From Corella eumyota (Eukaryota; Chordata; Ascidiacea; Phlebobranchia; Corellidae): a stretch of 64,000 nt of DNA. Below, one piece after another: positions 49,101 to 64,000 of the stretch. The position numbers were made by a program, and so were the translations under genes. The notes under the pieces are model-generated. The model searched no databases. It was not told where the DNA came from and saw only the letters and a list, made by a program, of their open reading frames with translations. The first letter of the stretch is position 1; every line of letters starts with the position of its first letter. The stretch covers positions 4,092,001 to 4,156,000 of the forward strand of contig OY720102.1 of assembly GCA_963082875.1 (NCBI GenBank), written 5' to 3'.

Positions 49101-52078
49101 TACGAACAAGGGGCGTTGTTTACCAAAATGATATATTTTCTGAAAATATCTGGCGATTGACCGCGAGATACCTTTCGACAAAACTTGAGTCAGGTGTTAG
49201 AATAAGAATGTGGCTGGCACTAAATTAATTTTATTGAGAACTTCACCAAAAAAATCAGACCAAGATATTTTAAATTTGATATTACCATAACAAAATTAGA
49301 TTTAAATGTTAAACTACCAAACGAAATCAAGTTTTTAACAATTACAGCATACAATATATATAAATATATAACCTCAACCTATTTTTAATGTCACCACTCT
49401 TAACTTAATATCTCTACGCTAAGAAAACGCATAAGACATAACTACACACACCCATCCAAAGACTTTATTTTGTACACTAAACAATATAGGATAATCTGGA
49501 CATACAAAAACAAAAATGAAAATTTATATAAGCAAAAAATTATTAGGCGAATTTTTTTAAGATCAGACTAAAGCATTAAAACCATTTCAAAAATTGTGAT
49601 ATTAGTAATGCTTATGTTAACATGTTTTGTAACCAAACAACTGTGTGTTCATGTATTACCTAGCAGTTTTGACTTTAATTAAATTAAACCAAGTTTTTTT
49701 TATTTGAGCAACGCGAGAACTATTTTAAGTTAGGTAATATTTAACAGAATAGTTATTACAAATAACCCACGTGGTCATTGAGAAAGGGTTAGAACATAAT
49801 ATAATGTTTATTTAGTAAGATCAATAAAACATTATCACACTTAACTAAGTCTTTCATCAATTCTCTCAACACTTTGGTATTTTTTTGTGTCAAGTATTTT
49901 AAAGAATTTGGGTAATTTTCCCCCAAAAAATTTAAAAATTAAGAAATAACCCAACTTAAAATTCCCCCCCTTTTTAGACTGCGAAATATAAATAATAGGT
50001 TTTACCTGTTTAATCTCAACTTAAAAATGATTTAACTTAAAACCGCAATTTTTTTTTCTTTTTTAGTCAACTTCAACAACCGAAATGTCAATTTTAATAA
50101 ACACCTCAAGTTATCCCCTTTATCGAACATAATTGTTTACATTTTCGTGGAACTTAAGCGAGTGAATGTGCAAATGACGTACCAGATAAGAAAGCACGTA
50201 CGCTGATGACGTTACGAAAATATTTTTTCCAATCTCTCAAAATCGGTAAATATTTTCGAGGGGAAACAAACTACATAACGTTTTGCAACTCAAGCATAAT
50301 AGAGACGTGATTAATTTTATTTTGTGTTTTTTCGTGCATTTATTTTTTTCAAAATGGCGCTGTAAACATACAGTTGCATTAGGTAATTTGTTCACTGAAA
50401 ACCCTATTCACTATTGTCGTTGCGATAACGGTCGTTAATTTAAATTCGAGCGTACGTTTCCGCGCCGTAATTTGAGATCAATTGATGTCGAAATACGATT
50501 AATTTAGCTGCCTGTCAGCCCGGTCTATTCTACATCCCATATATAAAGAACAAATAAGGGAAATCCACCCTTAATTCACTACCACAAACAGGTTATAACA
50601 AAAATGATTAATAACCAGGAGTACTACGTAGCCTAAACCCACTAGAAGTTGTGACGACAAATGGCCCAACCATAATTAATCAAGTTTTGTAGTTACATCC
50701 TTTATGTCAATATATGGCGATGCGAATTATGATTAATTGCGACCAAACACAAAAATTGAATACTAGTGTTCAAATAATGTGAATAAAAAAATCCATTGAC
50801 CACAACGCGTTGATCTTTATTTAATTGGAAAAATGTGGTTTAAACCTAAAGTATTAGGGGCATTTCCTAGTCAATAATTCCATATAACGTTATCTTCTAT
50901 TTCTCCTATTCCCATATACATTTCCAATTACAATTCATAGCGTGTTCTTTTCTGTGTTTTTAATGCCACAGCCTCAAATGACGCCTAGTAATTCTCCCTA
51001 CCACTACATAGGCTCCGGGCCATATAATAATGTTCTAAAAGCCCTGAAAGCCAGAGAAATTCGTCGTGTATATTGCTTTTAACGATGGACTTAGATTACA
51101 TCTCCCTTAGCTTATCTCGATTCATCTAATGGTTATGTCGTCATTTTGAACTTTAAACGTTCTGCGAACTAGATAAAATGTTATTTCCTAAAAGCATATT
51201 AAATTCAATGGCTTACATTTTTGTGTGTTAAACCAATTCAGTTATATGTAAATGGATAGCTAATTATCAGGCCTATAGTGTTACCATTTATATCGTTCAA
51301 CGTTGAAAAGGCGACTTAACTAAACTCTTATCCGGCCCAACGGTAAATTTTTTTTAAAACCATTCACTACCCTAACTAAAACAGGGATTTCAATTTAAAA
51401 TATGTTACTTTAGTTTAATTTCGTTAGGGATACATTTTAATTAAACACCCTTATCATATTTTTCTCCCGCTATCGTTATTTGATTTGGAAGTGTTTTGTT
51501 GGGTTAAAATATTTTTAGAATCACTATAATGTCATTTCAATTTCCGGTTGGCCACATAATACATATGATTTTACAATACAATTCTTATCAAAACCAATAT
51601 TAAAGTTTAATGAAACACTTACTTTATAATGAATAAGTTGGATTTGAATTTGGGCCACCCATTTCGTATTTTCCTTTGACCTGAAAGTCAGCGTTTCCCC
51701 TTGCTCGGTTTCGATAACAAAATAGCTCCTATCCGACTCTCTTTCCTCGCCTTGTTTGGCAACACTGCGAATATGGCACAAAGGCAAAGTCCGGAGCGGT
51801 GAGTTTTTGGTTTTAGTTTTGTTTCGGTACCAGCGAAAAGCGTCTGTCGATAACACACAGTATTTTCGTTTCCAAGACGGTCCAATTGGGAACATTCGGC
51901 GGTCAACTTTCTTTTCCAAGATGCCCTCGCAGACTTGCTCAATTTTTTCAGCACCCATTTCGAATACGTCTTCGCTTACTAAGTCACTAATAATTCTTCT
52001 GTTTGTAATAGAAGGACAGCACAAAAAACAGGCCCTCGTTGTAGTAGCTCTCTGATAACGCACTCTACGATCTGTCAT
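46164..52078 (-). CDS. PH and PDZ domain protein, five exons, 345 aa
   Basis: Exons are 51623-52078, 47688-47886, 47266-47482, 46382-46488 and 46164-46222. They total 1038 nt and all phases close. Residues about 45-150 form a PH domain (CEGILEKKV, SWKRKYCVLSTDAFRWYR, SYFVIETEQGETLTFRSK, KWVAQIQIQL). Residues about 220-290 form a PDZ domain (GIGITVIPHHDGCVVVNRV, PCDEIVSANGRRV, DTVTLVLRTR). The carboxylate-binding loop reads GIGI in place of the usual GLGF. The short tail ends HFKFT. I do not recognise an ortholog with exactly this order. The reading is a membrane-associated adaptor binding phosphoinositide and a C-terminal peptide. Intron 1 is 3.7 kb, far longer than the local norm, and carries candidate regulatory words. 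Confidence 0.82.
46741..46750 (+). promoter_or_regulatory. Candidate EGR site in PH-PDZ intron 3
   Basis: GCGTGGGCGG contains the full nine-base EGR/Zif268 consensus GCGTGGGCG, extended by a GC-rich flank (AGGGGCGTGGGCGG), within an AT-rich intron. Confidence 0.35.
47583..47650 (+). repeat. Degenerate tRNA-like segment in PH-PDZ intron 2
   Basis: GCGTGGCATAGTAGTTAAGG resembles a tRNA D-arm and A box, and GGTTCGATCGCC a B box, with appropriate spacing. The arms do not form a good tRNA. It may be the head of an old SINE different from the main family. Confidence 0.4.
47887..51622 (-). other. Long first intron of the PH-PDZ gene
   Basis: No exon could be placed here. The segment 48,990-49,200 is GC-richer than its surroundings and open in one frame, but it lacks any family signature. 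The segment 50,140-50,240 clusters a forkhead-like TGTTTAC, AGATAAGAAA (GATA type) and two TGACGT-type words, which makes it a candidate enhancer. Confidence 0.45.
50130..50225. promoter_or_regulatory. Candidate intronic enhancer: GATA and CRE-like cluster
   Basis: Within about 90 bp occur TTGTTTACA, ATGACGTACC, AGATAAGAAA, GCACGTACG and GATGACGTTAC. These match forkhead, CRE/ATF and GATA consensus words. No functional proof is visible in sequence. Confidence 0.3.
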
Positions 52079-54137
52079 ATATTCTACTTGATGAAACTAT
52101 TAGGCAATCCTGTAACGCAGTATTCTTATTTACAATAGGTTGATTTGGAAATTCATGGAAATTTGCCACCGAATCTAGTATCAACAGGATATAAATTGAA
52201 GTCGATTGGATTCGTTGTATAGAGCAGATGGTACAGACGTCTATTCGATAGAATATTGAAACACAACGCGATTTCTTAATCTTTTACTGTTATCATAATC
52301 CCATTACATTTAACTTTAATTTAGGCTGTGTGTTATATTTAGCCTTTGTCGTAAAACTATGCAGTCAACCAAGTTTCTGAAAAAGCAATAAAAAATGATT
52401 CATAAAATTGACTTAAACTTTATTGAGAAAAAAAACAAAGACGTCTATACACATTCAACAAAGACGTCTATACACATTCGTCATTTTGTATTTTTAAATA
52501 TTTTTAACCAAGCGTAAATTATTAAAAAATTTCGATATATTCAAGACCCAATATTATCAAAGTACACTCAATTTTTTTTCTAACAACTTAATGAAGCTGA
52601 ACTTTAGAATTTGGGTTTGTGGTTGTAAAATAATCACAGAGATTACCGCAGTCTATTTGTTTTAGCTGATGAGAATAGGATTTTGCGAACCAAGGCACTT
52701 ATGGTCCTTTAAAATAATGTTACAGTCAGCAATAACCTACCAATTTTCATAACCTCATACTTTGTTAAATTACTCGTTTTTATTGCTTAAAAGGCAATAC
52801 GCCCTGTACCCAACCTAAATTTTCCGCGCACTTTAAAAACTATGAAGTGGTCACGTCATCAGTTAATACCGATTGCTTTCATTTTATATACAAACTTAAT
52901 GAATATACATTTCAGTGCTGTGTTACAATTCCTCTGTTTTTTATTACACAACGTATCGCATTACAGTTTTTCCGTTTAACTTTTCATCAGTTATCGAATA
53001 ACAAAACTTCTTGTTTTGTCGTAATAGTATTCGAACAACCGCCAAATTTTTAGTCGTCGGGAAATGATAAATTTCCGTTTCCAAAGTTCGGAGAGAAATC
53101 AAACTTTAAACAGCGGACCTAGGAAGTTTTAACATCATCTAACTTCCACTACAATGACGGTTGTTAAAATCTACTCATAACTTTTAAAGAGGCATGTTTG
53201 AAAAACCCTGTTTGTTTTTTAACTGTTATAAGCTAAGCTATAACTGGTATTTACCTTCTAAAACCGGATAGGCCGTTGTATATTCTAACATATTCATAAC
53301 TCCCGTTTACTCATAACCACTTTCAGACTTTCTGACGATTGATTTAATTCGTTAGCGAATTTCCTATTATGATATAACACTGGCAACGCGGCGCGCATAA
53401 GCCAAAGGGGAACTCGATGAAATAGTTTCTCCCAACGCCGAAGTCATGGTATGCGGTCTGCGTTGTTAGTCAGTCGAGAACGAGCACAGTTCTTTTGTTG
53501 TGCGATGTGTTTACCTTTGAAAAAAGGCCCGAGCCTCGCTTTGCTTTTAACGAGCGCGTTTTCTCCACAGTCGAGCGAGTCTCATTGATAAAAAGAAGAA
53601 TATTTATTTGTTGTTCGACCGCAAATTTTGTTCAAGATCCTGGTTCAATAAATATCAAACCAAGAACTTATTAATTTATTCGTGGAAAGCGGGAAATCGT
53701 TTACACATACGAGCCCGTATGTTGAATTTTTAATCAAATATTAATCAAGGCTTTCTAAATAAACTTTAATTTAAAGAATTTGATTACGTAATAAGATTCA
53801 AATTATACAAAATCAATAAACAGAAACTAAATAATTCTATGTAGCGTGATAATTTCGTTTCGGGATATTTATTTTTAGTTTAAATTTATTCTAAATAAGT
53901 TTAACCATCGGTGAAAATTGGCCTTATTTTAAACATCATGATTTTTTTCGGTCGATAAAATCACGCAACCTTAACCCAGCTTAAAAGTAAAATATGGTTG
54001 CCGCAAGCTGGGGTAATAAGCTATATATAGCAAAGACGTTTGTTGTAAAATGTAATAACCCAAAAATCAATAAACTTAAATATAAAACAACAATTAAATT
54101 AAATAATTTATAAAAAAAAATCTAAAAATCCCCTTTT
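52079..54137. other. Intergenic: 5' flank of PH-PDZ, 3' flank of stomatin
   Basis: Contains the 23-bp tandem repeat and a GC-richer island at about 53380-53600 with several CpG and GCGCG words and a CCTTTGAAA (TCF-like) word. The island is a candidate promoter or untranslated first exon of the PH-PDZ gene. No open coding exon was recognised. Confidence 0.45.
52436..52479. repeat. Two-copy 23-bp tandem repeat with GACGTC core
   Basis: CAAAGACGTCTATACACATT occurs at 52436 and again at 52459. Each unit contains the palindrome GACGTC. A related AGACGTCTAT lies at about 52234. Confidence 0.8.
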
Positions 54138-54977
54138 TTATTTTTTAACCAAAGAACTGAGCATTTCTATTGGCAGTGGAAATATAATGGTCGAATTCTT
54201 TTCCCCACTGATCGAGGTCAAAGTTTGTAAGTACCGCAACTGCATTGCGTTTGGCGCACCAGCCATAATGTCCGCAGCCTCCTTTAGCTTTATAGAAGCG
54301 TTCATCTCCCCTTCCGCCGCTATAACCTTAGCTCTAGCCTCGCGCGAAGCCTCGGCTTCAGCTGCCATTGCACGCTGTAACTGGAACGGTAGCCTGACAT
54401 CTTTTATCTCAATCCTTTCTACCTTGATACCCCAAACATCTGTAGCCTCGTCTAAACTCTGCAACATGCCGTGAGCAATGTTTTCCCTGTCTGTGAGAAT
54501 TTCGGACAAACTTTTCGTGCCAAGCATGTTGCGCAAAGTCGTTTGAGCCAGTAGTCTTGTCGCACCATCAGCATTTTCTACGTTTGCAACACACATCGTG
54601 GCATTCTTTACACGGTAGTAAACCACAGCGTCCATTGCAACTGTTACACTATCTTTAGTGAGAATCTCCTGGGGTGGAACGTCGAATGACCTGGTCCTCA
54701 TGTCGATTTTACTGTAGTTATCAGTACAAAGAATAATAAAAAATATTCCTGGTCCTTTTGCACCGCCTAACAGTCGTCCGAGACGAAAGATCACGGCTCT
54801 TTCATATTCTTGAACCACTTTGATGCAGTTAAAAATGGATATTGGCAATGTTACAAGCATAAGTAACAACGAAATTCCTATGAGAAAATATCCACATAAT
54901 CCAATTTCCGGACTGTTTTCATTTTCGTTTACTACCTGGGTTTGCATTCTGCTCGAAGGATCGACTTTGTTGTTCAT
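54138..54977 (-). CDS. STOM-like: Stomatin-family membrane protein, intronless
   Basis: 279 aa, close to the 288 aa of human stomatin. The order is a polar N-terminus, a hydrophobic hairpin at residues about 27-50 ([20 protein letters not shown]) containing the conserved kink Pro, then an SPFH domain. The SPFH domain has [61 protein letters not shown] and the helical [20 protein letters not shown]. The C-terminus [10 protein letters not shown] and [12 protein letters not shown] matches the oligomerisation segment of stomatins. The family sits on the inner leaflet as a hairpin and regulates ion channels and lipid domains. The absence of introns, in a window where most genes are intron-dense, suggests a retrocopy origin or lineage-specific intron loss. 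It could be closer to STOML3. Confidence 0.93.
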   Translation of the reverse strand: MNNKVDPSSRMQTQVVNENENSPEIGLCGYFLIGISLLLMLVTLPISIFNCIKVVQEYERAVIFRLGRLLGGAKGPGIFFIILCTDNYSKIDMRTRSFDVPPQEILTKDSVTVAMDAVVYYRVKNATMCVANVENADGATRLLAQTTLRNMLGTKSLSEILTDRENIAHGMLQSLDEATDVWGIKVERIEIKDVRLPFQLQRAMAAEAEASREARAKVIAAEGEMNASIKLKEAADIMAGAPNAMQLRYLQTLTSISGEKNSTIIFPLPIEMLSSLVKK

Positions 54978-55605
54978 AAATCACAACCTGCTTCTTATTT
55001 TATTAAGTGAATTACCAAAATTTAAAAAAAGCTAAAATAAAGGCACCTTGGCCTTTTTAAAATTATTTAAAAAAAAACAAATTTAAAATTTAAAATGGAG
55101 TTGTTTTGTGACGACGTTTTTATTCATTATTAGAAACAATGCTATATATTTAGTAATTGCCCAATCGAATTCCATAAAAACTAGGTAAAAAGTAAATTTG
55201 GGGCTCATTAAAAAGCGTATTATGTTTGTTAATTAAATGTAAGTTAATTTCTTGTTTATTTTATTAACATTTTACCATATGTTGTTGTGTCTATCACCAC
55301 AAATCCTAAGTTAACAACAAACTTAAAAATTCATCTTATAAACAATACGTTTAGGAAGTTATTATATCCCATAAAGCAAACGTGATATGAGCTTTTCTTA
55401 GTTAAATGAAAAAAGCAAAATTTATTTGGATGATAACAACAACAACCGTCAAAAAAGTGCACAAATTTTATTTTAAAAGCCTAACTTTGTTTACAGGATA
55501 ACAGGTCAAACTATTTAAAATCGCGATCAAGTAGTTGGATTAATTTAACTTGTTTCTCAAAAGGTATAGTCTTAATTTAAGATAGGTGAAAACTTAATTT
55601 TAAAA
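54978..55605. other. Divergent intergenic region, stomatin / secreted peptide gene
   Basis: 628 bp separating two divergent starts, so it probably holds both promoters. AT-rich; no TATA box or other element could be called with confidence. Confidence 0.45.
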
Positions 55606-56275
55606 ATGAATGCTGGATTTCTGATGTTTCTACTAGTCTTTGGCGTTACATTTTCTACGCTGCCAGGTATTTAGAAGAGTATAACCTAATTTACTGTAGA
55701 ATTACATTAAAACTGGGTACTTCAAGAAAACCTATTTTAGAAATTGTTCTCAAAGATTATTTTAATCAAGCTTTTTGTAATTAACAGAGTGTACTTCAGC
55801 TGAAAATGAAAGAATATTTCAGGTTTTGAGATCGCTAATGTTAGATGAAGATGAGGCAACGGGAGACGATAGTTCTGATATAGAAGGCTCAGATTCTTTA
55901 GGAAGTGATATAATGACAAACACTGGAACTGTGATTGACAAAAAAACAAATACAGTGAGCTATTGAAAACCCCTTTTTTGCCTAACATATTTAAAAAAAA
56001 AAAATACCTCAATTTTTAAAGTTTTTTCTAATTTTTAAAGGTTAGCTTTAGCTGTATCCATTTTTGTGTGAGATTCACCAAAATTAAATGCTATAACCCA
56101 GCCGTAGTTCGAAAAGGTAAATACTTTAATTAGTAAAAAAAAAATTATAAAACATATAATCTAGTATCAAAATTTTTCTTTAACTAAATATAAATAATAT
56201 TTTTCAGGTCTGTGCAGCTTTTGCCGAAAACATGTCTGCCCGCCAGTAGTGGCACAAAGTCAAATTGTGACATAA
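55606..56275 (+). CDS. Small secreted cysteine-rich propeptide, four exons, 123 aa (unrecognised)
   Basis: Exons are 55606-55666, 55788-55954, 56041-56116 and 56208-56275. All have GT donors and AG acceptors, and the 372 nt close in frame. Residues 1-20 are a signal peptide (MNAGFLMFLLVFGVTFSTLP). Residues about 21-70 are acidic (LDEDEATGDDSSDIEGSD) with one Cys. A dibasic KK follows. Residues about 76-115 are basic with six Cys spaced C-X3-C-X7-C-X10-C-X2-C-X4-C (SCIHFC, then IKCY, then LCSFCRKHVCPP). An AATAAA at 56359-56364 supports a real transcript end. Signal, acidic propiece, then cationic Cys-rich domain is the layout of many antimicrobial or toxin-like and hormone precursors. I recognise no family; the spacing does not match defensins, ShKT or CS-alpha-beta. 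The main uncertainty is whether the exon assembly is exact. Confidence 0.68.
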
Positions 56276-56684
56276 CTGTGCCTAAAACTTGCAACAACGC
56301 GTGACACATAAGGGCCGCACAAGCCACAAATACTTGGAAATCTGATCATGTAACGAATAATAAATATACTCAGATAATGTTATGCCATGTGTTTTTTTTA
56401 TAGAAAACTGATCAAAACAGGTTTACCCTATTTTTAACTGATTTGAAATACAACCAGTTATGCTATATACAATTTTATTTATGTAAAGATGCACGATATT
56501 TTCAGCAACAAAGCAGCAGAAAAAATGTGTTATTACAAAAAAAACTCCGGTTTTAGTTTAACAAGTTACAGTTTTGGCCAGAAACAACTAAAAAAACAGT
56601 CTCGTTTATTAATACACATCAATGCTAACTCAAAATATTTCAACCTCATTTGTACATGGCTCCTTCCATATGTCAAAATCAACT
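56276..56684. other. Convergent intergenic region, peptide gene / PRPF8
   Basis: 409 bp of 3' flank. Nothing beyond the poly(A) signal was recognised. Confidence 0.5.
56359..56364 (+). terminator. Poly(A) signal of the secreted peptide gene
   Basis: AATAAA 84 bp after the stop codon, within the short convergent gap to PRPF8. Confidence 0.5.

Positions 56685-64000
<7,316 letters not shown>

Noticed and set aside
48995-49228. Open frame of 77 codons on plus inside PH-PDZ intron 1
   Set aside because: No domain, signal peptide or splice support; basic composition typical of a chance frame in a GC-richer patch.
52847-53053. Open frame of 68 codons on plus between PH-PDZ and stomatin
   Set aside because: Hydrophobic chance frame without a recognisable motif or splice partner.
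55606-56275. Assignment of the secreted peptide to the ShKT or defensin families
   Set aside because: It shares SFCRK with ShK toxin by eye, but the cysteine spacing (3-7-10-2-4) differs from ShKT, beta-defensin and CS-alpha-beta patterns.

Overview
The window is AT-rich animal DNA with intron-dense genes, short introns and clean GT-AG junctions. The gene content is PCM1, TTC17, PRPF8, stomatin, a PLP-dependent threonine aldolase and C2H2 zinc fingers. Together with the small gene spacing and a tRNA-derived SINE family, it fits an invertebrate chordate, most likely a Ciona-like tunicate. That assignment is an inference from style and content, not from a database match. No virus-like or LTR element was recognised.

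Layout. (1) 71-1953, minus: the 3' part of a PCM1 (centriolar satellite scaffold) gene that runs off the left edge. (2) 2541-31469, all minus: a tandem array of BTB-BACK-Kelch genes, each built on the same 13-exon plan and about 3.3-3.8 kb long. Six copies look intact (2541-5855, 6602-9928, 10521-13999, 19152-22520, 23346-27072, 27665-31469). One is a pseudogene without its BTB exons (15564-18461). One is a relic holding only a last exon and a first exon (14589-15022). Large blocks of the array are near-identical, so unequal crossing-over has been active. (3) 33048-35427, plus: six-exon L-threonine aldolase with a hAT-like MITE in intron 2. (4) 36261-43113, minus: TTC17 ortholog with signal peptide. 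(5) 43349-44641, minus: intronless ten-finger C2H2 protein. (6) 46164-52078, minus: five-exon PH-PDZ protein with a 3.7-kb first intron. (7) 54138-54977, minus: intronless stomatin. (8) 55606-56275, plus: a four-exon gene for a small secreted cysteine-rich peptide with an acidic propiece, assembled here from short exons. (9) 56685-64000, minus: the C-terminal roughly 60% of PRPF8, continuing past the right edge.

Six copies of one tRNA-headed SINE lie in introns or intergenic DNA. The array genes would encode CUL3-type substrate adaptors: BTB for cullin binding and homodimerisation, BACK as spacer, degenerate Kelch blades for substrate. Their BTB exons are nearly invariant, while one Kelch loop (exon 9) differs strongly between paralogs. 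Every array member, including the pseudogene and the relic, carries a short shared motif (sense TAGGGTAT, or a one-base-shorter variant) 70-129 bp upstream of its start codon.

The most novel items are the secreted cysteine-rich peptide gene, the shared promoter-like motif, and the exon-level remodelling of the array: BTB loss, intron loss, foreign-looking in-frame sequence, and collapse to first plus last exon.
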